Shown one piece after another: positions 36,149-45,513 of a DNA stretch of 64,000 nt. Made by a program: the position numbers and the translations under genes. Within the stretch, counting starts at the first letter, position 1. Every line of letters begins with the position of its first letter. The notes below the pieces were generated by a model that ran no database searches, was not told where the DNA came from, and saw only the letters and a list, made by a program, of their open reading frames with translations. Source of the stretch: Pseudomonadota bacterium (GTDB taxonomy: Bacteria; Pseudomonadota; Gammaproteobacteria; Burkholderiales; Thiobacteraceae); contig JAKANO010000002.1 of NCBI GenBank assembly GCA_021812385.1, positions 124,001-188,000 of the forward strand, in the 5' to 3' direction.

Positions 36149-37357
36149 TCAGAACGTAAAATCCAAGCGCAGCCCCAGCACCAAGGCGTTTTTACTGACC
36201 GGCGCTTCGCCATGGTTGCGCAGCCATTGCACATCCGGTTGCAGCGCAAACCACTCGTTGATCCGCGCGCGATAGCTCAACTCATAGCTGATTTCCGCCG
36301 CTGGGGCGGCTTCGCCCGCCGCGCGCGCAGCGCAGCGCCATGGATGGCTGTTGTGTTCGGCGGCGATGCCAAAGGAAAGCTTGTCCTTGGGCCGCGATTC
36401 GAATGGGCCGCGCCACAACAGGCCCGCGCCTATGGCTTGATCGATCTGATTGACCGCCCCCGTCGCCCACCCCAAGCGCAAAAAACCATCCACGCCACGC
36501 GAGCCGTCTGGGTTGGCTTTCCATAGGGTGCGCTCGCCCATCGCATACACGCCAAAGTTCTTGCGCTGAATAGGGACGCCGGCGCTGTCGGTATCCAGCT
36601 GATCGTCGAAGCGGCTGCTATAGCGCCATGCGCCGACAGCGAGTTTATTGACCTCAGCTTCGGTCGCTTTATGGGAATAGCTCAGCTCGCTAATCAGCAA
36701 AGTGCCGTCGCCATGCCCCAGCCGGATGTGCGTGCCATTCGGGTGCGCCGGGTCGCCCGGCACGCCGTCGAATAGCGCCGTGCGCCAAGTAAGCTGCTCG
36801 TTGAATTTCCAAGCGCCGCGTAAGGCCAGCGAGGACAAGGGGAATATCGAAGGGCCGGCACGCCCGGTCTGGGCCAGCTCGGCGCTAGTGCCGAACGCAG
36901 GATGAATCAGGGTTGCGGAAGAATCCGTTACTTGAAACTCGGCATTCAAATCCAGCAAGCCGAACAACAGCGCCAAGCGCTCGTCCAAAAATGTTTTCTC
37001 GCCCCAGGCCTGGAAAATGCGGGCGCCATTCACGCTGACTTCGAGGTTGTCGATGCCTTGCGCCGTGCCTTGCCTGCCGTTGGGATGGTTGCCGTGGCTG
37101 GCGATGGCGTGCACAAAAAACCGCGTGCCGTCCCAGCCCCAGGCCTTGTCTGCATCTACGCCGAAACGCAAATCGAGATTGCCCGCATGGCGCCAATGAT
37201 CTTTCAGCGGCCCGGACAAGCCGGTCAAGTAATCCAGGCGGTACTGGCCTTCAAAGTTGTAAGGCCCCGCCTCTTCACCCGATGCCCAAGCCGGCATGGC
37301 AAGAAAGAAAATAACAGCGCACTTGGATAAGCAAGCAAGCCTTGTAAGCATGTGCAT
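36149..37357 (-). CDS. OprB-like carbohydrate-selective porin
   Basis: A 402-residue outer-membrane beta-barrel with a signal peptide (CAVIFFLAMPAWASG). The body shows OprB features: NFEGQYRLDYLTGLSG, NLEVSVNGARIFQAWGEKTF, LLFGLLDLNAEFQVTDSS, alternating strand patterns, and a C-terminal phenylalanine (LRLDFTF) needed for barrel assembly. The family passes glucose and other sugars; some members are general. No ribosome site is obvious before the ATG. It stands alone. Confidence 0.9.
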   Translation of the reverse strand: MHMLTRLACLSKCAVIFFLAMPAWASGEEAGPYNFEGQYRLDYLTGLSGPLKDHWRHAGNLDLRFGVDADKAWGWDGTRFFVHAIASHGNHPNGRQGTAQGIDNLEVSVNGARIFQAWGEKTFLDERLALLFGLLDLNAEFQVTDSSATLIHPAFGTSAELAQTGRAGPSIFPLSSLALRGAWKFNEQLTWRTALFDGVPGDPAHPNGTHIRLGHGDGTLLISELSYSHKATEAEVNKLAVGAWRYSSRFDDQLDTDSAGVPIQRKNFGVYAMGERTLWKANPDGSRGVDGFLRLGWATGAVNQIDQAIGAGLLWRGPFESRPKDKLSFGIAAEHNSHPWRCAARAAGEAAPAAEISYELSYRARINEWFALQPDVQWLRNHGEAPVSKNALVLGLRLDFTF

Positions 37358-37390
37358 TTAAAACTTTAGCGAGTGAACAGGCTGATCTTA

Positions 37391-39037
37391 CTATGCATGA
37401 TGCGCCTCAACCTGGAACTGCGACACCAATTGCTGCAATTCGGCGGATGCGCTGGAGAGCGACTGCGCCGCAAGGTCGAACTCGGCCACGGCGGAATTAT
37501 TTTCCTCGCTCAGCACGCTGACTTGCTCCATCCCTTTGGCGGACGCTTCAACGGCCGAGGATTGCTCGCGCGTCGCCGAGGCGATGTGGCCGGCCATGCG
37601 GGAAACTTCATCCGCGGCACTGACGATTTGTCCCAGGGTGCTTTCCTCGCCACGCATGTATTCGGCGGACGCCAAGACATCGGTTTCGACCTCGTGCATG
37701 GCGTGCACGTTAATTTCGGTCGCCCCCTGAATCTGCTGAATGGTAGTCGTGATATCGGCAGTGCTGGCCGTGGTACGCTCCGCCAGCTTGCGCACCTCAT
37801 CCGCGACCACCGCAAAACCGCGCCCCTGCTCGCCGGCACGCGCCGCCTCGATTGCAGCGTTGAGCGCCAACAGATTGGTTTGATCGGCAATCTCCTTGAT
37901 CGCGTTGGCGATCACACCGATTTTTTGTACCGAGTCATTCAGTTCGCGAATTCCGGATGCGGAATTTTTTACTTTATCGACCATGCGCTGGGTCATCGCC
38001 ACGCCATGCGCCACGCCTTGTTGCCCTTTGGCGGCTACTGCCCGCGCCTGATCGGCCGCGGTTGAGGTAACGCCAACACTGCTCGCCACCTCCGATACGG
38101 AAACGCTCATCTCTTCCGTCGCGGCACTTATTTGCATCACCCGGTCCGCAAGCTGATCCGCACGTCGCTTGATATCGCCGGAACGGCTGCTCAGCGTGTC
38201 CGATGTGCCGGTCACGGTGGCGGCGGAATGCTTGATCTGCACCACCATGTCGTGCAACTGGCCAATGAACAGATTGAATGCGCGGGTAATGCGGCCGATT
38301 TCATCCGCACCCTGTTGCGGCAAGCGCCGGGTTAAGTCACCGCGCCCCTGGCTCAGCTCCTGCATATAACTTTCCATGCGTTGCAGCGGCTGGGTGATGG
38401 AGCGAATAATGAAAAACGAGGTCAGCGCAAGCACGATCATCGCGCTTAGCGTCAACGATATCAGCCAGCCGCGTGAAGCTTTCGCCGACGCGCTGGCATT
38501 TTGCTTGGCGCTGGCATCGCTGGCCTCGATCAAATCGCTGAGTTTATCCATCTCCACTTCCAGCACCTCAAAGCTCGCCTTGAAATCCGGGAAATCCTGT
38601 TGTGCGCCGGGCGCGTCCTGCGCCACGCGACTGATGATCGCAGTGGCTTTATTAATGTAACTTTCCAGCGCCGGGTTTACCGTTTGCATTTGTTTTTGCA
38701 CTGCGGCGTCCAGCACCAGCTTTTGATTATCCGCGATGCTTTTACGCATGATCTCCGCGTGCCGCGCAAACTCCTGGGCGATGGTCGCCAAAGCTTCCGG
38801 CCGGCGATTGGGGGCCGATCCCTCGCGCAACGCCGCCAGCACATCGGCCAGAATGCCTTCATGGCGCATGTCGGCTTGCATGTGGTTGCGCAGCGCTATC
38901 GAATTGGTCACGACTTCTTCCAGGGCCCTCGACTGCACCGTCTCCCCCCAATATCCATCCGCGCCCACAAAAACCGTAAACATCACGCCCAATACTGCGA
39001 ATAAAATCAATTTTGCTTTAATTGTTAGGCTACGCAT
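37391..39037 (-). CDS. methyl-accepting chemotaxis protein
   Basis: A 548-residue chemoreceptor: membrane helix 1 (about 7-25), periplasmic four-helix sensor with an RHEG/GSAP region (about 30-195), membrane helix 2 (about 203-222), HAMP (about 224-276) and a long signalling coiled coil. The highly conserved hairpin tip [20 protein letters not shown] and [18 protein letters not shown] are intact. No C-terminal pentapeptide for CheR binding is visible. GGAG 9 bases before 39037 decides the start. No che genes are adjacent. Confidence 0.95.
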   Translation of the reverse strand: MRSLTIKAKLILFAVLGVMFTVFVGADGYWGETVQSRALEEVVTNSIALRNHMQADMRHEGILADVLAALREGSAPNRRPEALATIAQEFARHAEIMRKSIADNQKLVLDAAVQKQMQTVNPALESYINKATAIISRVAQDAPGAQQDFPDFKASFEVLEVEMDKLSDLIEASDASAKQNASASAKASRGWLISLTLSAMIVLALTSFFIIRSITQPLQRMESYMQELSQGRGDLTRRLPQQGADEIGRITRAFNLFIGQLHDMVVQIKHSAATVTGTSDTLSSRSGDIKRRADQLADRVMQISAATEEMSVSVSEVASSVGVTSTAADQARAVAAKGQQGVAHGVAMTQRMVDKVKNSASGIRELNDSVQKIGVIANAIKEIADQTNLLALNAAIEAARAGEQGRGFAVVADEVRKLAERTTASTADITTTIQQIQGATEINVHAMHEVETDVLASAEYMRGEESTLGQIVSAADEVSRMAGHIASATREQSSAVEASAKGMEQVSVLSEENNSAVAEFDLAAQSLSSASAELQQLVSQFQVEAHHA

Positions 39038-39229
39038 GACGGGAAACTCCATTGATCAAATAATTGAAGTATCAAGATTGGCTTGTTCTTATGTGGGCCT
39101 GGATTGCGACCACGAGTTAAGGCTCTATTTGTAAATCACAACCGATATCGGAAAATTCCTACAAAACTTTAGATAAATCCGTTCCAGCAGCGCAGGCTAA
39201 GCCCTATAACATCCTGCCGCGCGCAGCAT

Positions 39230-39256
39230 AAAAAAACCCGGCGCAGGGCCGGGTTT
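39230..39256 (-). terminator. intrinsic terminator of the glycine-zipper gene
   Basis: A 9-bp perfect stem (AAACCCGGC at 39234-39242 with GCCGGGTTT at 39248-39256) and 5-base loop is followed on the minus strand by a run of seven T. It lies 25 bases past the stop of the glycine-zipper gene. Confidence 0.85.
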
Positions 39257-39280
39257 TTAGCAGCGAAACTGCCGCACGAA

Positions 39281-39604
39281 TTAATCGTCATCACCGTGAT
39301 GTTTGTGCTTTTGTTTGTATTGCCCGTAATGGTGGCCATTGTCATGATGCTCGCGGCGTTTCTCGACATACACGACTTCACGCGCTGGCTCCTTTTTGCC
39401 GGAAGTCGCAACCGCCGCACCTGCCGCGCCGCCGATGCCGGCGCCGATCACCGCGCCATTGCGCCCGCCGACCGCCGAGCCCACCGCCGCGCCTGCTGCG
39501 CCACCCAAGGCCCCGCCAATGACGGCATCACCGTCGATCGCCGCTGCCGGCATTGACCAAGCCAAAGTAGAAATGACTGCTGCCATCCATAAAGTCCGTT
39601 TCAT
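39281..39604 (-). CDS. secreted glycine-zipper protein with His-rich tail
   Basis: A 107-residue protein with a signal peptide (VISTLAWSMPAAAID), then a glycine-zipper segment (GGALGGAAGAAVGSAVGG and GAGIGGAAGAAV), which in this family packs or inserts in membranes. The C-terminal 30 residues are basic and His-rich (KRREHHDNGHHYGQYKQKHKHHG), a possible metal-binding tail. Function is unknown. It is monocistronic, with its own terminator. Confidence 0.85.
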   Translation of the reverse strand: MKRTLWMAAVISTLAWSMPAAAIDGDAVIGGALGGAAGAAVGSAVGGRNGAVIGAGIGGAAGAAVATSGKKEPAREVVYVEKRREHHDNGHHYGQYKQKHKHHGDDD

Positions 39605-39704
39605 GATTCATCCTTTTTTGAGAACTAATGGCGGTGATTTATAGCATTTAAGCCATTCGCGTTGAATGAATCTTTTGTAAGGGTGTGCAGACTTAAGTAC
39701 GGCC

Positions 39705-40088
39705 TCAACCCTCCTTGTTGCGCATATGATCCGCAGTCTTCTTAAACGATTGCGTCAGCTCGGCGCGCATCCGCTCATCGAGGCCGATCGCTTGCATCGC
39801 CTGCTGCATGCAAGCCATCCACTGATCGCGCTCGGCATTGCCGACTGGAAACGGCAAATGCCGGGCGCGCAGCATGGGGTGGCCAAAGGCCGTTTCGTAC
39901 AGGGGCGGGCCGCCCATCCAGCCGGTGAGAAACATGAATAGCTTTTGACGCGAGCCGGATAAATCCTGGGGGTGCAGTTTGCGAATACCGTAGTACTCGG
40001 GAACGCTGTCCATCAGGTCGTAAAATTGATCCACCAGCTTGCGGATCACTTCTTCCCCGCCCAAGCGCTCGAAATGCGATGGCATCAT
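39705..40088 (-). CDS. group II truncated haemoglobin
   Basis: A 127-residue TrHbO-type globin: FERLGGEEVIRKLVDQFYDLM at the start, the YY-type CD region (VPEYYGIRKLHP), the proximal histidine in GHPMLRARHLPFPVG and the conserved tryptophan in RDQWMACM. The key residues of the group appear intact, unlike the group I protein near 2.9 kb. It lies 3 bases after the purT stop on the same strand, so the two may be cotranscribed. Confidence 0.94.
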   Translation of the reverse strand: MMPSHFERLGGEEVIRKLVDQFYDLMDSVPEYYGIRKLHPQDLSGSRQKLFMFLTGWMGGPPLYETAFGHPMLRARHLPFPVGNAERDQWMACMQQAMQAIGLDERMRAELTQSFKKTADHMRNKEG

Positions 40089-40091
40089 GAC

Positions 40092-41291
40092 TTATTCCTT
40101 TACTGTTCTAACGCGACTGGCCGCCAACTTGGCACGCGTGCGCGCTTCATCTGTATTTTGTCCATTGGCCAGCGCCACGCCCATGCGCCGGCGCTCGAAG
40201 CTCACCGGCTTGCCGAACAAGCGCAGCTCGCTTTGCGGCACCAATAGCGCTGCGGCCACGCCTTCGAAGGCGATGCCTTCGGCTTCCAGCCCGCCATAAA
40301 TCACGGCACTGGCGCCCGGCGCGCGCAGGCCGGTATCGACGGGCAGGCCGAGTATCGCGCGCGCATGCAGCTCGAATTCGTTTTGCGCTTGGGTGCACAT
40401 GGTCACCATGCCGGTATCGTGCGGCCGCGGGCTCACTTCCGAGAACCACACTTGATCGCCCTTGACGAACAGCTCCACGCCGAACAAACCGCGCCCGCCG
40501 AGATTGTCGGTGACGCGCTTGGCGATATCGCGTGCTTGCGCCAGGGCGGCGGCGCGCATCGGCTGCGGCTGCCAGCTTTCCACGTAATCGCCCTTCACCT
40601 GCACATGGCCGATGGGTTCGCAAAAATGCGTTTCCACTTGGCCGGAGGCGCCTAGCGCACGCACCGTCAGCAAGGTGATTTCATACTCAAAATCGATGAA
40701 GCCTTCGACGATGACCTTGCCCTTATCCACGCGCCCGCCGCTGGCCGCGTAGTCCCACGCGGTTTTCACATCAGCCGGGCCGTCGACTTTCGACTGGCCT
40801 TTGCCGGAGGAGGACATCACCGGCTTGACGATGCACGGATAGCCGATGCGCCCATCAATCGCCGCTTGCAGCTCCGCCAAGCTCTCCGCAAAGCAATACG
40901 GCGAAGTGGCGATTTGCAGCGTCTCCGCCGCCAAGCGCCGGATGCCTTCGCGATTCATGGTGAGCTGCGCGGCGCGCGCGGTGGGTATCACTTGCGCCAG
41001 GCCATCCTGCTCGATTTGCACCAGGCTGTCGGTGGCGATGGCCTCGATCTCCGGCACCACATAATGCGGGCGCTCCTGTTCGATCAAGGCGCGCAAGGCG
41101 GCGCCGTCCGCCATATTGATGACATGCGCGCGATGCGCCACTTGCTGCCCCGGCGCGTTGGCATAGCGATCCACGGCGATGACTTCCACGCCCAAGCGCT
41201 GCAGCGCAATCACGACTTCCTTGCCCAATTCCCCGGCGCCCAGCAGCATCACGCGCGTAGCGCTGGGCGATAACGGCGTACCGATTTTCAT
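40092..41291 (-). CDS. purT: formate-dependent phosphoribosylglycinamide formyltransferase
   Basis: A 399-residue ATP-grasp enzyme that formylates GAR with formate and ATP in purine synthesis. Motifs: [49 protein letters not shown] in the ATP lid, and [13 protein letters not shown] ... [14 protein letters not shown]. Length fits the family. It precedes the group II globin gene on the same strand and is divergent from pqiA, with a 305-base gap that contains an ACAGAG-type repeat and little else. Confidence 0.97.
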   Translation of the reverse strand: MKIGTPLSPSATRVMLLGAGELGKEVVIALQRLGVEVIAVDRYANAPGQQVAHRAHVINMADGAALRALIEQERPHYVVPEIEAIATDSLVQIEQDGLAQVIPTARAAQLTMNREGIRRLAAETLQIATSPYCFAESLAELQAAIDGRIGYPCIVKPVMSSSGKGQSKVDGPADVKTAWDYAASGGRVDKGKVIVEGFIDFEYEITLLTVRALGASGQVETHFCEPIGHVQVKGDYVESWQPQPMRAAALAQARDIAKRVTDNLGGRGLFGVELFVKGDQVWFSEVSPRPHDTGMVTMCTQAQNEFELHARAILGLPVDTGLRAPGASAVIYGGLEAEGIAFEGVAAALLVPQSELRLFGKPVSFERRRMGVALANGQNTDEARTRAKLAASRVRTVKE

Positions 41292-41438
41292 GGCATTCCC
41301 CCTTTAATCAGCGGCGAATTCTAGCATGCCCGGCGCTTCGGCCTGGGCCGGGTTGTCCCAGGGTTTTGACTGTGTTGTAATGGCCAGGAATCGCCTCGAC
41401 GCCCGCGAACTTGAAAACCTAAAAATCGCAAAGGCAAG

Positions 41439-41572
41439 CCACAGAGATCACAGAGGACACAGAGATCCGAGATATTTGAGGCAGCGAGGAATGTTTTACG
41501 CACCAGAAAAAATAGGATGGGATCGGTTCAAGTTCCCGAGCTCTCCTCTGTGATCTCTGTGTTCTCTGTGGC
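41439..41572. repeat. ACAGAG-type long inverted repeat, copy 2
   Basis: ACAGAG cores at 41441, 41450 and 41459 face CTCTGT cores at 41546, 41555 and 41564, all with a 9-base period, with about 80 bases between arms. It occupies half of the gap between the divergent purT and pqiA genes and ends only 24 bases before the pqiA start, so it should lie in the pqiA leader or promoter. The rest of the 41292-41596 gap shows nothing I can name. Confidence 0.85.
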
Positions 41573-41596
41573 TAAATAGGTTTTAAAAATATAACC

Positions 41597-42199
41597 ATGC
41601 CGACCAACCCGCTCATTGCCTGCCACGATTGCGATCTCGTGCAACATGAAGTGCCCTTGCCGCTTGGCGGCGTAGCGACTTGCGCGCGCTGCGGTGCGGT
41701 GCTGTACCGCAGCAGCCGCTACGGCAAGTCGCATACCTTGGCGCTATGCATTACCGCGGCGATTTTATTGGTGATCGCCAATATATTTCCGATCATCGGC
41801 ATCGAATCCCAGGGCAACCGCCATCAAAGCACTTTGTTTGGCGCCGTGCAGACCTTGTGGCAGGAAGATATGGGACTCATTGCCGGGCTGGTTTTTTTCA
41901 CCATCCTGCTCGTGCCCGCGCTCGAACTGACGCTGCTGATCTGGCTGCATGTGACATCGCGCATCACTTCGGGCCTGGCGGCGCTGGCACTGCGGCTAGT
42001 CGTGGCAATGCAGCCATGGCGCATGGTCGAAGTATTCATGCTGGGACTACTGGTATCCGTGGTGAAACTCTCCCACTTGGCGCACATTGTTCCGGGTGTG
42101 GCGCTATGGTGCTTCGCCGCGCTGCTGCCGCTATTCGCACTGCTCAACACCACCTTCAACCCGCGCGAACTGTGGGCGGCGATGCCGCTCAAACAATAG
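41597..42199 (+). CDS. pqiA: PqiA-family membrane protein, first half-size subunit
   Basis: A 200-residue inner-membrane protein that corresponds to one half of E. coli PqiA. A zinc-ribbon-like pair CHDCDL ... CARCGAVL at the N terminus is followed by four membrane helices (about 47-66, 95-115, 130-150, 165-185). PqiA works with PqiB and PqiC in lipid transport between the membranes. The next gene is a second half-size PqiA that starts 2 bases after this stop. Confidence 0.92.
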   Translation: MPTNPLIACHDCDLVQHEVPLPLGGVATCARCGAVLYRSSRYGKSHTLALCITAAILLVIANIFPIIGIESQGNRHQSTLFGAVQTLWQEDMGLIAGLVFFTILLVPALELTLLIWLHVTSRITSGLAALALRLVVAMQPWRMVEVFMLGLLVSVVKLSHLAHIVPGVALWCFAALLPLFALLNTTFNPRELWAAMPLKQ

Positions 42200-42201
42200 C
42201 C

Positions 42202-42843
42202 ATGCATCCGCACAGCGCTGCCGCTTTAGGTCTGTATGCTTGCCACACGTGCGCCCTGGTGTCGCAACCGCACGCCGCCGATGAAATCGCGCACTGCCCG
42301 CGCTGCGGCTCGGTATTGCACCGCCGCAAGCCGGAGAGCGTCAGCCGTACTTGGGCCTTGCTGATTACCGCGTATATTTTAATTATCCCGGCCAATGTCT
42401 TGCCCATCATGCAAACCGGCTCCTTATTCGGCTCGCAGCGCGACACCATCTTAAGCGGCGTGCTTTATCTGTGGAGCAGCGGCTCTTGGGCGCTGGCCTT
42501 GCTGGTGTTTTTCGCCAGCGTGATCGTACCCATTGCCAAGCTGGTCGCGCTCACTTACTTATTGCTCTCGGTGCAGCAGCAATCGCCGCGCAACCCGCAG
42601 CGCCGCACCAAGCTTTATCACCTGCTCAAATTCATCGGCCGCTGGTCGATGCTGGATATTTACGTTGTCACCCTGTTGGTGGCGCTGGTTCAATTACAAT
42701 CGCTGGCAACTATCCAAGCCGCACCGGGCGCAGTTGCTTTCGGCGCGGTCGTGGTCATCACCATGTTTGCTTCCATGACGTTCGACCCGCGCATGATTTG
42801 GGATTCCACGGGCGGTCATGGCAATGGCAACAATACACAATGA
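42202..42843 (+). CDS. pqiA: PqiA-family membrane protein, second half-size subunit
   Basis: A 213-residue protein that resembles the second half of PqiA, with its own cysteine pairs CHTCAL ... CPRCGSVLHRR, followed by four membrane helices. ATG at 42202 is 2 bases past the stop of the first subunit; the frame is open much further upstream but that part is antisense-like shadow. In E. coli both halves are one chain of about 420 residues; here they are separate. A pair of hairpins separates it from pqiB. Confidence 0.92.
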   Translation: MHPHSAAALGLYACHTCALVSQPHAADEIAHCPRCGSVLHRRKPESVSRTWALLITAYILIIPANVLPIMQTGSLFGSQRDTILSGVLYLWSSGSWALALLVFFASVIVPIAKLVALTYLLLSVQQQSPRNPQRRTKLYHLLKFIGRWSMLDIYVVTLLVALVQLQSLATIQAAPGAVAFGAVVVITMFASMTFDPRMIWDSTGGHGNGNNTQ

Positions 42844-42873
42844 GTCTCGCCATGACCGCCCCCCTCTCTCCGG

Positions 42874-42897
42874 CTCTCTCCCGCAAGCGGGAGAGAG
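42874..42897. repeat. perfect 11-bp hairpin inside the pqi operon
   Basis: CTCTCTCCCGC and GCGGGAGAGAG form a perfect 11-bp stem with a 2-base AA centre, between pqiA and pqiB. Sequences of the CTCTCCCGC-AA-GCGGGAGAG type are widespread intergenic palindromes in proteobacteria. It lacks a T run, so it is more likely an mRNA-stability or REP-like element than a terminator. Confidence 0.7.
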
Positions 42898-42905
42898 GGA
42901 CAAAG

Positions 42906-42924
42906 GCTCGCTGCGCGAGTTTTA
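42906..42924 (+). promoter_or_regulatory. second hairpin with T-rich tail before pqiB
   Basis: CTCGC-TGC-GCGAG (42907-42919) followed by TTTTAT forms a short terminator-like structure 17 bases before pqiB. It may reduce readthrough so that pqiBC are expressed below pqiA. The stem is only 5 bp, so this is tentative. Confidence 0.35.
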
Positions 42925-42939
42925 TATTAAGGGATAAAA

Positions 42940-44574
42940 ATGACTGAGCTTCCCGACGATTTACCGCAGGCCGTGGTGGCCCCGCCCAAGCAAAGGCGCG
43001 GCATTCCCCTGGTGTGGATCATTCCCGCCATCGCCGCCCTGATCGGCATTTGGCTCGCCATCGGCGCCATCGGCGATCTGGGCCGCACCATCACTATCCG
43101 CTTCGACACCGCTGAGGGTTTGGAAGCCGGCAAGACCATCATTCGCTACAAGGATGTCAACATCGGCGAAATTAATACCGTCACCTTATCCAAGGACCGC
43201 AAGCATGTCCTGGTCACGGCGCGCATCGACAAAAGCGCGCAAGAACTGATCGTGGAAGACGCGCAGTTTTGGGTGGTGCGGCCGCGTTTCACCGGCGGGC
43301 AACTCTCGGGCGTGAGCACCCTGCTCTCCGGCGCTTATATCAGCGTCGGCGCGGGCAAGTCGAAAAAGCACAAGCGCGAATTCGTCGGCCTGGAAGTCGC
43401 GCCGGTGTTGACCTTCGATCAACCCGGCCGCGCGTACCAATTGCACGCCAAGGATTTGGGTTCCATCGACGTCGGTGCGCCGATTTATTTCCGCCATATC
43501 AAGGTTGGCGAAGTCACCGCATTTACGCTGGATAAAAATGGCGCCGGCGTGAGCTTGAAGATTTTCATACAAGCGCCTTACGATCAATTCGTCGGCACCG
43601 ACACGCGCTTCTGGAACGCCAGCGGCATCGATCTGGCCTTCGATGCCAACGGTGTGCGCTTGCGCACGCAGTCCATCGCCTCGGTGCTGTTGGGCGGCAT
43701 CGCTTTCGGCTCTCCGCCGCAATCCCTAAACGACACCCCGGCCGCGCCCAATACGCTTTTCAACTTATACCGCGATCGCGATCTGGCCATGAAACCATCC
43801 GATGGCGAAGGGCAAATCTTCGTGATGAATTTCAAGGAATCCTTGCGCGGGCTGCTGCCTGGGGCGCCGCTGGATTTTCGCGGCGTGCAAGTCGGCGAGG
43901 TCATCTCGGTCAACGCCGAATACGATCCCAAGCGCGACTGGTTTTATTTCCCGGTCAAAGCCGTGCTTTACCCGGAGCGCATCCGCTTGCTGGTCCCCGG
44001 CGCCAAGCAGAGCAATACCGCGGAACGCGTCAAACGCGGCTTGTATAAAGCGGTGCTCGAGCGCGGCTTCCGCGCGCAACTGCGCACCGGCAACCTGCTC
44101 ACCAGCCAACTGTATGTCGCGCTCGATTTCTTCAAGGAAAAGGAAGCGGAAAAGGTGAAGCTGGATTGGAATACCGCCTTGCCTGAATTGCCGACGGTAC
44201 AGGGCAACTTCGAAGAACTGCAAGTGACGCTGGCGCACATCCTCAAAAGTCTGGAGAAGGTGCAGTTCGATCAAATCGCGACCGACCTGCAAAAGACCCT
44301 CAAGACTTTGGATAATTCACTCAAGGGCATCGACAAGCTGGTGGAAAATCTGGATAAGACTACCGGCCCGGAACTCACCCAAGCGCTCAAGGATTTGCGC
44401 GCCACGCTGAGCAAGGCCGACAAAGTGCTGTCGGAAGATTCGCCCATGCAACAAGACGTGCACGATACCCTGCGCGAAGTCAGCCGCGCGGCGCAATCCC
44501 TGCGCACCTTGACCGACATGCTCGACCGCCAACCCGAAGCGCTCTTGCGCGGCAAACAGGAAACCAAACCATGA
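42940..44574 (+). CDS. pqiB: PqiB-family MCE lipid-transport protein
   Basis: A 544-residue protein with one N-terminal membrane helix (about 25-43) and three MCE/MlaD domains (about 45-140, 160-260, 285-395), as in PqiB. The C-terminal 130 residues are helical with heptad repeats (LQKTLKTLDNSLKGIDKLVENL), forming the long needle that spans the periplasm. It starts after a GGG/AAGGGA ribosome site. Its stop overlaps the pqiC start by 4 bases. Confidence 0.95.
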   Translation: MTELPDDLPQAVVAPPKQRRGIPLVWIIPAIAALIGIWLAIGAIGDLGRTITIRFDTAEGLEAGKTIIRYKDVNIGEINTVTLSKDRKHVLVTARIDKSAQELIVEDAQFWVVRPRFTGGQLSGVSTLLSGAYISVGAGKSKKHKREFVGLEVAPVLTFDQPGRAYQLHAKDLGSIDVGAPIYFRHIKVGEVTAFTLDKNGAGVSLKIFIQAPYDQFVGTDTRFWNASGIDLAFDANGVRLRTQSIASVLLGGIAFGSPPQSLNDTPAAPNTLFNLYRDRDLAMKPSDGEGQIFVMNFKESLRGLLPGAPLDFRGVQVGEVISVNAEYDPKRDWFYFPVKAVLYPERIRLLVPGAKQSNTAERVKRGLYKAVLERGFRAQLRTGNLLTSQLYVALDFFKEKEAEKVKLDWNTALPELPTVQGNFEELQVTLAHILKSLEKVQFDQIATDLQKTLKTLDNSLKGIDKLVENLDKTTGPELTQALKDLRATLSKADKVLSEDSPMQQDVHDTLREVSRAAQSLRTLTDMLDRQPEALLRGKQETKP

Positions 44575-45155
44575 AAATCAGCCACGCCGCCTTGGCGCTA
44601 CTCGCCGCCATTTCCCTTTCCCTGGGCGCATGCAGCAGTTCTGTCAAAACCTACTACTACACCTTGCAGACGGATGCGGCAGCGGCGCGTGCAGCAGCGC
44701 CAACGCGCCAAACCAGCATCGCGCTTGCCGGCGTGAGCCTCCCGGAAATCGTCGACCGCCCGCAATTGGTGCTGCGCACCGGCGCGACCCAGCTAGACAT
44801 CAGCGACAACCACCTGTGGGGCCAACCCCTGAAAAGCGAAATCGCCCACCGCCTGGCCGTCGACCTGGCACGCGAAACCGGCGCGGCGCGCGTGATTTTA
44901 CCCGGTCAAGCAGGCTATGACGACGCGGAAATGAAACTGGCCGTAGACATCCTGCGCTTCGACTCCGTACCGGGCAAAGAGGCCACCATCGAAGCACGCT
45001 GGAGCGTGCAGCGCAAAGGAGTTACTCAACCGCTGAGCGGTCACGCGCTGGTGCGAGAAGCGGTCAATGGTACGAGCTACGATGCCCTAGTCGCGGCGCA
45101 TGGCCGGGCGTTAGCGCAATTGAGTCGTGAAATAGCTGCGACACTAAAACCTTGA
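44571..45155 (+). CDS. pqiC: PqiC-family outer-membrane lipoprotein
   Basis: A 194-residue lipoprotein of the ABC-transport auxiliary (DUF330) family. The lipobox is LGAC (Cys at about residue 21). The body shows YYYTLQTDA, VSLPEIVDRPQLVLRTG and the HLWGQPLKSEIAHRLAVDL pattern of the family. PqiC caps the PqiB needle at the outer membrane. It overlaps pqiB by 4 bases and ends the operon; the lower-G+C cassette region begins right after it. Confidence 0.94.
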   Translation: MKISHAALALLAAISLSLGACSSSVKTYYYTLQTDAAAARAAAPTRQTSIALAGVSLPEIVDRPQLVLRTGATQLDISDNHLWGQPLKSEIAHRLAVDLARETGAARVILPGQAGYDDAEMKLAVDILRFDSVPGKEATIEARWSVQRKGVTQPLSGHALVREAVNGTSYDALVAAHGRALAQLSREIAATLKP

Positions 45156-45224
45156 TAAAAAATCTCGTTGCTCGGAATTGATTGCAGGCGCTGTTATACA
45201 AGACTGAGGTGCATTTTTTTTGAC

Positions 45225-45289
45225 GGCTCTAAACCCTGAGCGGGCGTTCGGAGCTAGCCTGCCCGTTGTCCGATTACCCAGCGTTAGCC
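45225..45289 (+). repeat. attC-like imperfect palindrome 0 (upstream boundary)
   Basis: The right end reads GCGTTAGCC, which fits an integron R' core (GTTAGCC at 45283). The left end starts GGCTCTAAACCCTGAG; its left part pairs with the right end (GGCTAACGCTGGG on the other strand) with small bulges, and GCGGGC pairs with GCCCGT inside. At 65 bp it is in the attC size range. It would mark the upstream edge of the first cassette. The left core site is imperfect, so this is the weakest of the three. Confidence 0.4.
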
Positions 45290-45459
45290 ACTATCCAATT
45301 CAATCCCGCCACACATCGCATTTGCCTCACAAAATCAGCCATTCGTATGTGTTCGATCTGTGCGTGTGATTAGGGATTATTATAGAGACGCAGGAAAATG
45401 GAAGTACTTGCGAATCCGCAGATTACATGAGCATAATGGGTGCCCTAAATAGTACTTGT

Positions 45460-45483
45460 TATACGGAGGCCAGCGTCCGTATA
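45460..45483. repeat. perfect 8-bp hairpin before the first cassette gene
   Basis: TATACGGA (45460-45467) and TCCGTATA (45476-45483) form a perfect stem with an 8-base loop, 30 bases before the lipoprotein start. The gap 45156-45513 otherwise holds the attC-like site and about 170 bases in which I see no gene. The hairpin could be a leader structure or a further degenerate recombination site. Confidence 0.45.
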
Positions 45484-45513
45484 TTAACTGTTAGCTTTCT
45501 TTCAGGGAGGCTT

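Noticed and set aside
41680-42201. N-terminal extension of the second PqiA-like protein by 174 codons
   Set aside because: This part is a frame shadow of the first pqiA gene. The true protein starts at 42202 with the Cys-ribbon domain expected for the family.
45485-45500. GTTAGC near 45491 as a further attC core site
   Set aside because: There is no matching left core at a suitable distance; the nearby hairpin is perfect and short, unlike an attC site.
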